Origin: Metabacillus schmidteae
GTDB taxonomy: Bacteria; Bacillota; Bacilli; Bacillales; Bacillaceae
Assembly: GCF_903166545.1 (NCBI RefSeq)
Contig: NZ_CAESCH010000001.1
Location: 1,864,001 to 1,928,000, forward strand
Direction: 5' to 3'
Length of the DNA: 64,000 nt
The notes below the pieces were generated by a model that was given only the letters and a program-made list of their open reading frames with translations, was not told the DNA's origin and did not search any database. Numbering within the stretch: the first letter of the stretch is position 1; each line of letters begins with the position of its first letter. The position numbers and the translations under genes are program-made. This document shows, piece after piece, positions 24,809-33,622 of this stretch.

Positions 24809-27565
24809 ATGACGAGAGAAGAACAATTAATTGATAAGGTATTTTATCAAACCTTTTTACATGGGAATGATGATAACCCTGTCCATACGTTAGGACAGGT
24901 GTATTTCGAGGAGCAAAGTAGAGAAGAAAGCTTTGATTTGTCATACATACGGTATGCACAGGGAGAATTTTATTTTCATGCGCAGGATTATGAAACAGCT
25001 ATTTTTAAATGGGAAAATATAAAAAATGAATTAGAGCCTTGGGCAAAAATGAATATCGGGGATGCCTATTATCAGCTAGGGTTACTCTCGGCTGCAGAAG
25101 ATATGTATACATCAATAGAAACAGAAGAACTGACATTAAAAAGTGAAGTAGCTCTTAAGTTATTTGTCTTATATACAGAAAGAGAAAAGCTTGACCTTGC
25201 GTATGAAACGATTCAAAAGGCTGTTCTCATTGACCCAGATTATCCTGAAATAACCAGGACGGCACGGGATTTTTATGAGGAACAAAACGATCATGAGCAT
25301 GCTGTGAAATTAGCTGTCAGTGAAGCGATACGAACTCAAGAAGAAGAATGGTTTTCAGTGGTGACTTCTTATGTGAAAGAAGGCAAAACAAAAACGTTTA
25401 GTCCAGATTATTTTGCTGAAGCACTACTCGCTATGTATGAGGCAAGCAGACCTTCCCTTGTTTCATTTATAGGAGCGTTATGGGAAAGTTATAAAAATGA
25501 AGATTCTTATCTTTATTGGATTCAAACCATTAATGAAATGGTTCTTTCAACTGTTGAATATAAAGATGATGCTGATTGGTATCAAATTGTCGAGCTATAC
25601 GAACAAACATTTAAGGAGCTAACAGATGGTCGTTATTATTTACAAGAGCTTCAAAAAGTTATTCCGTATTTGTTAGCTTGTTGGTTAAAGCTTTCAACAA
25701 GATCAGCATCACTAACACCTGCAGCTACTGTGCTTGCATGGAATGAAATCTTCCCAGGTCAGATTATCCAAGATGCTGTGTATACGGCAGAGGAAGTTAT
25801 TTTTGAAATTGAACATAATCAAAATGGATCAGAGCAAGCTCTTGAGTTGTTCAAAACGATTAAAAATTGGGCAGAAACTCATGCACTTGATGTGGATAAA
25901 CGTGTGAGCTGGTGGTTAGAAGAATTAATCAACTCAAACATTAAACAGCATTTTCTTCTCATGGGTGAGGAAGGAAGCGGCAAAACAACCTTTGTTAATT
26001 CACTACTAGGTGATAAATTCTTTAAAGGCGCAAGTTCCTCCTTTGTTGTGCTGCATGATGAGGATGAACTGACAATGAGTCAAATCACAAGCACTGGTCA
26101 CCGTTATCTTGAAGATCAGCGCGAATTGGTAAATGAAATGGAAGTGAATTCTTCCGCCTTATTCCAAGTAAAGAGACCTTGTATCTTTTTAAATGAACAC
26201 CAATGTGCCCTAATCGATTCACCATCTGTTCATAAAGATCAGGAAACACGAGATGAACTCTTTAACATTTCTTTATTGGCAGACGGTGTACTTTATGTAC
26301 TTGATGGCTCATCACCACTATCAGAAATCGAAAGTGATGTTTTATATCAATTGAAAAAATTTGCACCTGATGTAAAGGTTCATTTTATATTAAACAAAGT
26401 CGATTTAATTGCGAGTGACGCACACACTCAAGCTGTAATAAATGATATTAAATTGAAGATTGCCGATATTTACCCGGAGGCAGAAGTGCTTCCTTATTCT
26501 TCATTACATCCATTTGGGCAGCAATTAAGCCAGTTGAACACATTTATGTCTACTCACTTCCCTTACGAAATAAAGGAAAAAAGAGAAAAGCGGACAGCAA
26601 ATATTTTAACGTTAATAAGAAAAGTACTTGCAGATCTTCTTCAAAAGCGCGTGGATATGGAGAAAGGGCTCATCTACTCAATTGAATGGAATGAAGATAT
26701 CTTAGTTAGATTAAAGGGACTTACAAACAAATTATCTGACTTACAGTATGAAAAAGTTGATTCGATTATTTCTGCCTATAATACGTTATTAAAAGTTTCA
26801 AAAACAGAATTAAAAGAGACAGTCCCTAAGCTACTAAAAGAAAGCTCTGCTTTTATTAAAGAAGATAGTGATTTCAAACAAATCCATATTACTTTAAATG
26901 AAAAAATGAATGCTAAAATACAGGACTATATTGAGGACCAACTACTTCCAACCGTATTTCATCAGCTTGAAACATGGATTTCAGCTTCACATGACGAACT
27001 GCTTGAAAGCCAATCGTACTTGAACGAAATGAGTGACACATTCAATGATATATATGAAGAACAGAAGCTTTCCCTGCAGTGTGAATTTTCAATCTTAGAC
27101 GACTGGAATCGTGATATTACAAGAATGACAGGTCGTGTCCGATATGAAAAAGAAAACATTCTTTTGAAAAATAGACCTACACAGCTTTTACTAAAAGGTG
27201 CTGGTAAGCTATTCGGTACAATGAATCAAAGCAATCATATGTTATTTAACCAATACAAAAAGTATGTTGAAAATGAATCTTATGAGGAAGTAACAAACTC
27301 AATCGCTAATAAATTATTCCTTCCATTTGAATTATTTGAAAAAGGATTAAGTCAAGATGTTTCATTGTTTTTCCAAGGCTCCATTAAAGAAGTTGAAAAC
27401 ACGATAACAGAAACAAAAGAAACCATTCAAAACGGTAATGAAGAGTTAGCGAACATGAGAGATAATCCTGAAGTTTTCTATGACCCATTAAAACTATTCG
27501 AAGTAAATCTCCTGCAACAGGATTTTACTCTGCAGGCGAAGAAGGCATATAGTCGTTCCATTTAA
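24809..27565 (+). CDS. TPR-containing dynamin-like GTPase
   Basis: A 918-residue cytoplasmic protein. The N-terminal part (about 1-190) is helical with TPR-like units (YIRYAQGEFYFHAQDYETAIFKWENI, then MNIGDAYYQLGLLSAAEDMY). A dynamin-type GTPase domain follows: P-loop GEEGSGKTT (about 385-394), G3 DSPS (about 470) and G4 NKVD (about 528). The C-terminal 330 residues are long amphipathic helices with coiled-coil character (KGLIYSIEWNEDILVRLKGLTNKL), like the stalk of bacterial dynamins. There is no membrane span. AGGAGGAAGACG precedes the start and a terminator follows. The TPR-dynamin combination suggests a partner-binding membrane-remodelling protein. Its role is unknown. Confidence 0.8.
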   Translation: MTREEQLIDKVFYQTFLHGNDDNPVHTLGQVYFEEQSREESFDLSYIRYAQGEFYFHAQDYETAIFKWENIKNELEPWAKMNIGDAYYQLGLLSAAEDMYTSIETEELTLKSEVALKLFVLYTEREKLDLAYETIQKAVLIDPDYPEITRTARDFYEEQNDHEHAVKLAVSEAIRTQEEEWFSVVTSYVKEGKTKTFSPDYFAEALLAMYEASRPSLVSFIGALWESYKNEDSYLYWIQTINEMVLSTVEYKDDADWYQIVELYEQTFKELTDGRYYLQELQKVIPYLLACWLKLSTRSASLTPAATVLAWNEIFPGQIIQDAVYTAEEVIFEIEHNQNGSEQALELFKTIKNWAETHALDVDKRVSWWLEELINSNIKQHFLLMGEEGSGKTTFVNSLLGDKFFKGASSSFVVLHDEDELTMSQITSTGHRYLEDQRELVNEMEVNSSALFQVKRPCIFLNEHQCALIDSPSVHKDQETRDELFNISLLADGVLYVLDGSSPLSEIESDVLYQLKKFAPDVKVHFILNKVDLIASDAHTQAVINDIKLKIADIYPEAEVLPYSSLHPFGQQLSQLNTFMSTHFPYEIKEKREKRTANILTLIRKVLADLLQKRVDMEKGLIYSIEWNEDILVRLKGLTNKLSDLQYEKVDSIISAYNTLLKVSKTELKETVPKLLKESSAFIKEDSDFKQIHITLNEKMNAKIQDYIEDQLLPTVFHQLETWISASHDELLESQSYLNEMSDTFNDIYEEQKLSLQCEFSILDDWNRDITRMTGRVRYEKENILLKNRPTQLLLKGAGKLFGTMNQSNHMLFNQYKKYVENESYEEVTNSIANKLFLPFELFEKGLSQDVSLFFQGSIKEVENTITETKETIQNGNEELANMRDNPEVFYDPLKLFEVNLLQQDFTLQAKKAYSRSI

Positions 27566-27570
27566 ATGGA

Positions 27571-27606
27571 AAAGAGGCGATTTTTTAAAATCGTCTCTTT
27601 TTTTCG
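27571..27606 (+). terminator. Terminator after the TPR-dynamin gene
   Basis: Stem AAAGAGGCGATTTT / AAAATCGTCTCTTT followed by T residues. Confidence 0.9.
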
Positions 27607-27670
27607 CCAAACTAGAGATAGAAAGGACTATAATGAAAAAAACAATAAATTTTAGGAGCAAAGATTACAT

Positions 27671-28705
27671 ATGTCAAAGAAGTCATTTAAACCAAGAATA
27701 AAAAGATTCCTACTTATCATGCTAGTACTTGTCATCATTGCCTTTATCCCGACACCCTATTATTTATATCAACCAGGGCCAATGGAAGAGCTGGCACCGA
27801 TTATTAAGGTAGAGGATGGCTACGAAAATGAAGAAGGAAGCTTTCATTTAACAACTGTACTACAAGTAAAAGCTAATCCATATTTACTAGTTTATGGTTT
27901 AATAGCACCAAATACAGATATTATGGAGGAAGAGAGTGTAAAAGGAGATTTATCAGATAGCGAGTATAATCGATTGTTAGATTTTATGATGAAAGATTCT
28001 CAACAGAATGCGCTGGTTGCAGCTTTTAAAGCAGCTGGTGAAGATGTTGCAATCGATTATAAAGGTATTTTTGTTAGAGGGATTCTATCCGATTCACCTG
28101 CTAAGGATGTTTTAGAAGTGGGTGACATTATTACAAGTGTGGATGGAAATAAAATAGTAGAAGCACCGAAATTTATTGAATATATTCAGCAAAATAAAAA
28201 CGAAGGTGATCAGTCGACATTAACGGTTTTACGAGGGGACGAAGAACTTAAGAAAACAGTGGATATCATAAAGTTAGACGATGCAACTGGTAAGGTAGGG
28301 ATAGGAATTGCACCTGAGGAGGAATTCACTGCAACCATCCCAAAAGAAGTAAACATCACAAGCGAAGACATAGGAGGTCCATCTGCAGGTCTTATGTTTT
28401 CATTGGAAATTCTAAACCAGCTAACACCAGATGATCTAACCAAGGGATTTAAAGTTGCAGGCACAGGCACCATTGATCATAACGGTAATGTCGGACAAAT
28501 TGGTGGCATCACTCATAAAGTCATTGCTGCCGAAGAAGAAGGAGCTGATATCTTTTTCGCTCCAAAAGATTTAACAGAAATTGACCAAAATGAAAAAGAT
28601 GCAATTGCACAGGCTAAAGATCACGGCTATAACGTTAAAATTGTCCCGGTAGCTACTCTTTCAGAAGCAATAGAGTATTTGGAAGGGTTAGAAGAGAGGA
28701 AATAG
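27671..28705 (+). CDS. ylbL: SepM/YlbL-family PDZ-Lon-type serine protease
   Basis: A 344-residue membrane-anchored protease. One N-terminal transmembrane helix (FLLIMLVLVIIAFIPT) is followed by YYLYQPGPMEEL, a PDZ domain (about 125-205; GIFVRGILSDSPAKDVLEVGDII) and a Lon-type proteolytic domain with catalytic Ser238 in GGPSAGLMFSLEIL and Lys283 in GGITHKVIAA. Length and dyad match B. subtilis YlbL. Streptococcal SepM processes the competence pheromone outside the cell. In Bacillus it is usually next to coaD and ylbM, so this isolated position suggests either rearrangement or a second copy. The cleaved substrate is unknown. Confidence 0.92.
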   Translation: MSKKSFKPRIKRFLLIMLVLVIIAFIPTPYYLYQPGPMEELAPIIKVEDGYENEEGSFHLTTVLQVKANPYLLVYGLIAPNTDIMEEESVKGDLSDSEYNRLLDFMMKDSQQNALVAAFKAAGEDVAIDYKGIFVRGILSDSPAKDVLEVGDIITSVDGNKIVEAPKFIEYIQQNKNEGDQSTLTVLRGDEELKKTVDIIKLDDATGKVGIGIAPEEEFTATIPKEVNITSEDIGGPSAGLMFSLEILNQLTPDDLTKGFKVAGTGTIDHNGNVGQIGGITHKVIAAEEEGADIFFAPKDLTEIDQNEKDAIAQAKDHGYNVKIVPVATLSEAIEYLEGLEERK

Positions 28706-28719
28706 ATTAGTTTATGGAA

Positions 28720-28757
28720 AACAGTCTAATGAGAATGGATCATTGGACTGTTTTTTT
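28720..28757 (+). terminator. Terminator after ylbL
   Basis: Stem ACAGTCTAATGAG / CATTGGACTGT with a T7 tail. Confidence 0.88.
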
Positions 28758-28772
28758 CTATTATGGGAGGGG

Positions 28773-28974
28773 ATGAAGGACAAAATTGGTAGGTGAGAAT
28801 GGAGAAATGTCCTTCATAAGAGAGATGAAGAACAAAATCGATAGGTGAGAAGGAAGAAAAGTCCTTCATAAAGGGAATGAAGGACAAAACTATAAGGTGA
28901 AAAGACAGAAAAGTCCTTCATAAGCAAAATGAAAGAAAAAAATGACTAAGAACTCAAAGAAAAAAGTCTTTCAT
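28773..28974. repeat. Array of four 52-bp stem-loop repeats (array A)
   Basis: Units begin at 28773, 28825, 28877 and 28929, an exact 52-bp period. Each opens with ATGAAGGAC (or a variant) followed by AAAA and closes with GTCCTTCAT, so every unit is itself an inverted repeat of about 45 bp with a 7-bp linker. The last unit is degenerate (ATGAAAGAA...GTCTTTCAT). The same family forms array B at 51142-51498. No coding function is seen. Confidence 0.9.
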
Positions 28975-29032
28975 AAATATATGAAAGACTTAATAAATAA
29001 ATTTATTAATAGTATTTCTTTCAAAGTCTTCC

Positions 29033-30130
29033 TTACTGTGAAACTTCCTGCTCCACATCTAGAGAATCAGGTCTTTTACACGTGCTTTCCATTAAATAAT
29101 GTGTTCCTTGATCAGAGGAATCATGGAAGCCATGCATCGCCTCTAACACATGATAAGCTAATTCACCACTTGCACGATAAGTTCCACCGTTTAAAATAGC
29201 TTTTGCCATGTCAGCTACACCAAGACCTCTGCTGTTTTGAGAATTGCCGAAAGATAAAGGTACCTCAACAAATTCTTTTTCACCTTTCTTACGAATGCGG
29301 ACAGGTCCACCGAATGTATTTGGATCTGGTACAAGCAAAGTTCCTTCACTTCCATAGATTTCAATAGGAGGAAGGGAAGAGCCGCCCATTGCATCAAAGC
29401 TTGTCGTGATGGTGCCAACTGCTCCTGATGCAAAATCAATCACGCCGGATATATGTGTTGGTGTTTGAACTTTAATTTTTTCTCCAGCCTTTGGCTCACT
29501 TGAAACTGTGCGTTCCGAATAACTAATTCTAGTAGATCCTGAGATTCGTTGGATCGGTCCTAATAAGGAAACTAAAGCAGTTAAATAATATGGCCCCATA
29601 TCAAACATTGGACCGCCGCCTATGTCATAGTAGAAAGCAGGGTCTGGATGCCAATGTTCATGACCCCGGCCTATCATGAATGCAGATGCCCCAATTGGAC
29701 TGCCGATCTCACCTTGTTCAATAAGTTTGATTGATGTTTGAATACCAGCACCTAAAAACGTATCTGGAGCACTTCCGACCAAAAGATTATGCTTCTTAGC
29801 CGTCTCTAAAATTTGTTTTCCTTCCTCCCGTGTAACAGCAAGCGGCTTTTCAGTATAAACATGTTTCCCTGCTTCTAGAGCTTGAATACATACGGCTGCA
29901 TGAGCTTTTGGAATCGTTAAGTTGATAACGAGTTGAATGTCGGAATCGTTAAGAAGTTCTTGAACAGTATATGCTTTCGGAATTCCATACTTTGCTGCTT
30001 GAGAATGTGCTCGTTCAACATCAAGATCAGCACAAGCTACTAGTTCCAAGTGGTCAAAGTTTTGACAATTTTCCATGTAAATAGAGCTGATATTTCCACA
30101 GCCAATAATGCCAATCTTTAGCTTTTTCAT
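29033..30130 (-). CDS. Gfo/Idh/MocA family oxidoreductase
   Basis: A 365-residue NAD(P)-dependent sugar or polyol dehydrogenase. The N-terminal Rossmann motif is GIIGCGNISSIYMENC, the EKPLAVTREEG cofactor/catalytic segment lies near residue 95, and the C-terminal substrate domain holds GGGPMFDMGPYYLTAL with the conserved Asp. It is last in a minus-strand operon behind ThuA and another Gfo/Idh protein. AGGGGTAAAT precedes the start. In such clusters these enzymes oxidise or reduce the C3 position (or C1) of sugars and glycosides. The exact substrate is not evident. Confidence 0.88.
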   Translation of the reverse strand: MKKLKIGIIGCGNISSIYMENCQNFDHLELVACADLDVERAHSQAAKYGIPKAYTVQELLNDSDIQLVINLTIPKAHAAVCIQALEAGKHVYTEKPLAVTREEGKQILETAKKHNLLVGSAPDTFLGAGIQTSIKLIEQGEIGSPIGASAFMIGRGHEHWHPDPAFYYDIGGGPMFDMGPYYLTALVSLLGPIQRISGSTRISYSERTVSSEPKAGEKIKVQTPTHISGVIDFASGAVGTITTSFDAMGGSSLPPIEIYGSEGTLLVPDPNTFGGPVRIRKKGEKEFVEVPLSFGNSQNSRGLGVADMAKAILNGGTYRASGELAYHVLEAMHGFHDSSDQGTHYLMESTCKRPDSLDVEQEVSQ

Positions 30131-30214
30131 ATTTACCCCTCCAGATTTAATGAATGAACTGCTAACGCTCAGACTAATTACAAATGCTTACCATGTAAAA
30201 ATTTGCGAGTCTGA

Positions 30215-30943
30215 TTATTGACTATCTCCCATACCTGTATAAGAACGCGCATTAGCTGCAACCGCTAAGGATTCAGCGCGTTGTTTCCCTTCTGCCGCCC
30301 ATAAGAATCCGCGTCGCATAATGAGTGAAACTTCTGACATTGAGACGATATTTGCTTTATGCCCTAAAGAACTATAAAATACATTTCCTTGTCCCCAACG
30401 TTTTGTCCAGACAACAGGCATATCAACCGCTTTATTTGCTGCATGTGGCCCGTCAACAACAGGGAAACGAGTTGTGGCTAATACTTCGACAGCTGGATCG
30501 AAATGAAGATAATATTGTTCACTTACTACTTTAAAATCTGAAAGTCCTTCTAAAAGGGGACTTGTTGAATGTTTGATGTTCACCATGTATTGCACACCAT
30601 CATTTCCAGGGTGTGCAACCCAGTTTCCGCCAGTCATGAATTGCCAATCAACATTGTTACGGAATGAATCACACATCCCGCCATGACATCCTGCTATACC
30701 AACACCACTCATGACAGCTTCTGAAATGTTTAGTACATATTTCTTTTGAATTTCTCCCATTGTCCAGTGGGGAACAATAAGGTCTAAGGATTTTAATTTT
30801 TCCGGATCCGCATATGAATCTAACGAATCAGAAACTTCTACATTGAAATTCTCTTCTTCAAGAATTCCTTTGAAAATCTGAGCGATTTGTTCTGGTTCAT
30901 GTCCGTCCCAGCCACCCCAAACAATTAATGCGTTCTTTTTCAT
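30215..30943 (-). CDS. ThuA domain-containing protein
   Basis: A 242-residue member of the ThuA family (trehalose utilisation), with a class I glutamine amidotransferase-like fold: ALIVWGGWDGHEPEQ at the N-terminus, GIAGCHGGMCDSFRNN in the nucleophile-elbow position, and PVVWTKRWGQGNVFYSSLGH near the C-terminus. Rhizobial ThuA works with a Gfo/Idh dehydrogenase (ThuB) in the 3-keto route of disaccharide breakdown. Here it is flanked on both sides by Gfo/Idh genes, which supports the same kind of pathway. AAGGAGTG precedes the start. Confidence 0.88.
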   Translation of the reverse strand: MKKNALIVWGGWDGHEPEQIAQIFKGILEEENFNVEVSDSLDSYADPEKLKSLDLIVPHWTMGEIQKKYVLNISEAVMSGVGIAGCHGGMCDSFRNNVDWQFMTGGNWVAHPGNDGVQYMVNIKHSTSPLLEGLSDFKVVSEQYYLHFDPAVEVLATTRFPVVDGPHAANKAVDMPVVWTKRWGQGNVFYSSLGHKANIVSMSEVSLIMRRGFLWAAEGKQRAESLAVAANARSYTGMGDSQ

Positions 30944-30978
30944 AGATAAAACACTCCTTATAGGTTTACTTGAAAAAT

Positions 30979-32142
30979 TTAGACTTCAGATACTTTAATC
31001 CACTGACGATTTTCAATTGAACGATCAACAGCTTCTAATACTTGTTGACACTTTACACCATCATGGAAGTTTGGTACCGGCTGACGGTCCTCTTTAAACG
31101 CTTCCATTAATTCGACTACTTCATGGATAAACGTGTGTTCATATCCAATTGTGTGTCCTGGCGGCCACCAGTTTTCAGCAAAAGCATGAGCTGGATCTGT
31201 TGCTAGAACCCGACGAAACCCTTGAACATCATTATGATCATCTGTGAAGTATACTTGAAGCTCATTCATTCGCTCAAAGTCAAAGATTACACTTCCTTTG
31301 CTGCCATTGATTTCAAATGAATTTGTACAACGATGTCCGGATGCATACCGTGTAGCTTCAAAACTTCCGAGAGCTCCGTTTGCGAAACGTGTTAAGAATA
31401 ATGTAGCATCATCAACTGTTACTTCACCTTTTTCCGCATTACCGTCACTGCCACCTGCAGTTAAACCGGAAGTACCTGTTGTGATAGGTCTTTGCTTAAT
31501 AAACGTTTCACTCATACCAATGACTTCGGTCATATCACCAATTAAATAATGTGCTAAATCGATTAAATGGGCTCCTAGGTCTCCATGAGAACCGGATCCT
31601 GCAATTTCTTTCTGGAGCCTCCAAGCTAGCGGGAAGTTCGGATCAACTAACCAATCTTGTAAAAACCAAGCACGATAATGATAAATGTCTCCCAGCTTGC
31701 CTTCATCAATTAATTTCTTTGCCAGCATAACGGCAGGGGCAAAGCGATAGTTAAAACCAACCATATGCTTTACACCAGCTGCTTCAACAACCTCCAGCAT
31801 TTCACGGGAATCTTCTAGTTTAAGCGCTAACGGTTTTTCGCAAAAAACATGCTTGCCTGCTTTAGCAGCGGCAATTGTAATTTCCTTATGTACATCGCTC
31901 GGTGCATTAATATCTATTAAATCTATATCATCACGTTGAATGAGTTTTTTCCAGTCTGTTGTATATTCTTCCCATCCAAATTGTTTAGCAGCTTCAGCAA
32001 CTCCTTCTGCATTACGTCCGCATATCACTTTCATTTCAGGATGAACCGTATGAGGAAAAAAGAGTGGAAGATCACGATAGGCGTGACTATGTGCTTTACC
32101 CATAAATTTGTAGCCAATCATACCAACTTTAATACTGTTCAT
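30979..32142 (-). CDS. Gfo/Idh/MocA family oxidoreductase
   Basis: A 387-residue NAD(P)-dependent oxidoreductase: GMIGYKFMGKAHSHAYRDL (nucleotide-binding, with the G-x-M-G-x-x-H variant common in this subgroup), CEKPLALKLEDSREM, and the substrate-domain motif GSGSHGDLGAHLIDLAHYL with catalytic Asp/His. Close relatives are often annotated as inositol 2-dehydrogenase-like or glucose-fructose oxidoreductase-like. It is the first enzyme gene of the minus-strand operon, 77 bases after the LacI gene, with AAAGGAG upstream. It probably acts with ThuA and the second Gfo/Idh protein on the sugar sensed by that regulator. Confidence 0.88.
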   Translation of the reverse strand: MNSIKVGMIGYKFMGKAHSHAYRDLPLFFPHTVHPEMKVICGRNAEGVAEAAKQFGWEEYTTDWKKLIQRDDIDLIDINAPSDVHKEITIAAAKAGKHVFCEKPLALKLEDSREMLEVVEAAGVKHMVGFNYRFAPAVMLAKKLIDEGKLGDIYHYRAWFLQDWLVDPNFPLAWRLQKEIAGSGSHGDLGAHLIDLAHYLIGDMTEVIGMSETFIKQRPITTGTSGLTAGGSDGNAEKGEVTVDDATLFLTRFANGALGSFEATRYASGHRCTNSFEINGSKGSVIFDFERMNELQVYFTDDHNDVQGFRRVLATDPAHAFAENWWPPGHTIGYEHTFIHEVVELMEAFKEDRQPVPNFHDGVKCQQVLEAVDRSIENRQWIKVSEV

Positions 32143-32219
32143 AACATTTCTCCTTTAAAAGTTTTATAGAATTGGTTCAAAATATATGATCAGTACTAGT
32201 GCCTAGTAAGTTTAGGTAA

Positions 32220-33260
32220 CTAGTACATGTCAAATGAGGTTGATTCACGTTCAATTAATGTAACAGGAAGCCGAACCATTTGTTGTTCGCACTCGTTATC
32301 AGTAATAAAGTTCAATATTTTTTCAGCTGCCAATTGACCCATTTCGTAAAGTGGAACTCTTACAGTTGTGAGTGGGGGTGATGTCATTCTTGCTATTTCA
32401 GAATCATCATAACCGATGATTACGTAATCTTTGCCAGCTTGAAAACCTAATTCACTCAGACCCTGCATAAGTCCAATTGCCATTCGATCATTTGCAGAAA
32501 AGATCGCTTTAGATGATGGTAGTAATGTTGCAATTGCTTTTGCAGCTTGATAACCACTTTTTCGACTATAGTTACCCTCGAAAACCAGCTCCTTTGAAAA
32601 AGGTATATTCCTTTTCGTTAGAGCCTGTTTATAGCCTATTAGACGGTCAAGGCTATTAGAATATTCTTTAGGTCCATTTATGAAAATAACATGTGGAAAT
32701 CCTTTATCAAGTAAAAAGGATGTCGCTTGGAAACTACCATTTACATGATCTGCATCAATAGAATGAAAGGAATAGCCTGAATAGGTTTGATTTATTAAAC
32801 AATATGGTAAATGTAATCTATGAAGTTCTTTAATTGCTTCAATCTCTCCTGTATTTTCACTGGAACCTAAAATAATGCACCCATCAACTCGTTGTGAGTG
32901 AAAAAGCTGTACATAATTTTTTCGTTCATCTGGAGTTTGAAAAAGCAGAAGCAAGCCATAGCCTAACTCTCCCAGCTTTGCACCAATTCCACTGACCAGC
33001 TCTGAGAAATAATGAGTGGACATGACGTTCACCTTTGGTAAATAAGGAACGATGACACCAATATTATGACTTTTTCCTTTTGCAAAATTTTGCGCAATGA
33101 CATTCGGGTGGTAATTAAGTTCTTTAGCCGCTTGTAATACTTTTTGTTTTGTTTCTTCACGCAAGGGCGCGACATTGTTGAATACCCGAGAAACAGTCGC
33201 TTCAGAAACGCCTGCTAATCTGGCAACATCTTTTCTATTAGCTAATGTATTCACCTCCAA
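32220..33260 (-). CDS. LacI-family transcriptional regulator
   Basis: A LacI/GalR repressor of about 341-346 residues: helix-turn-helix NRKDVARLAGVSEATVSRVF, hinge NYHPNVIAQNFAKG, then an effector domain. It heads the minus-strand operon of Gfo/Idh and ThuA genes and probably controls it. The start is problematic. TTG at 33260 has no ribosome site, and GTG at 33254 overlaps GGAGG. The ideal position 8 bases after GGAGG holds TTA (33245-33243), exactly where relatives begin (M)ANRKDV. The coordinates given use the longest start. Confidence 0.85.
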   Translation of the reverse strand: MEVNTLANRKDVARLAGVSEATVSRVFNNVAPLREETKQKVLQAAKELNYHPNVIAQNFAKGKSHNIGVIVPYLPKVNVMSTHYFSELVSGIGAKLGELGYGLLLLFQTPDERKNYVQLFHSQRVDGCIILGSSENTGEIEAIKELHRLHLPYCLINQTYSGYSFHSIDADHVNGSFQATSFLLDKGFPHVIFINGPKEYSNSLDRLIGYKQALTKRNIPFSKELVFEGNYSRKSGYQAAKAIATLLPSSKAIFSANDRMAIGLMQGLSELGFQAGKDYVIIGYDDSEIARMTSPPLTTVRVPLYEMGQLAAEKILNFITDNECEQQMVRLPVTLIERESTSFDMY

Positions 33261-33390
33261 AACACATTATGTACACGCGTTCATTTTCTCTTGCTTTTAA
33301 CCAAATGTCAAGTAGTATTCTAAAAAACTAGGAGATTATTACTTTTATAGAAAAAATTAAATTTTTAGGTTTACCTTTTATTTATTAGGG

Positions 33391-33478
33391 TATAAAAGAA
33401 ATGACAGTATCCCCCCTGATACTTTCTATATATGAAAAACTTGAGGAGCCTCTGTACCTTGTACGGAGGTTTTTTTGT
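33391..33478 (+). ncRNA. Candidate short leader or small RNA between divergent LacI genes
   Basis: TATAAA at 33391-33396 is followed by a hairpin AGTATC-cccccт-like loop-GATACT (about 33406-33424) and then a strong terminator CCTCTGTAC-ctt-GTACGGAGG + TTTTTTT (about 33450-33477). No gene precedes this terminator on the plus strand. The promoter is weak, so the RNA is a hypothesis. Confidence 0.4.
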
Positions 33479-33556
33479 TGTCGAAAAACATGGGTTTAAT
33501 TACCTAAATTGGAAAATGGGTGTTGTGTTATAGAATTGGAGGCATTATACTATGAA

Positions 33557-33572
33557 ATGTAAACGGTTACAT
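33557..33572 (+). promoter_or_regulatory. LacI-type operator / cre-like site upstream of second LacI gene
   Basis: ATGTAAACGGTTACAT fits the catabolite-response consensus WTGNNARCGNWWWCAW at every position and is also nearly identical to the two palindromes downstream of this LacI gene. Both CcpA and the local regulator are plausible ligands. It sits 51 bases before the start codon. Confidence 0.7.
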
Positions 33573-33622
33573 AAAAACTTTACGAACATAACATAATAGT
33601 TATACGCAGGGAGAATGGTTAA

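Noticed and set aside
28757-29030. Small minus- or plus-strand genes in array A
   Set aside because: Short frames there follow the repeat units and have no start signals.
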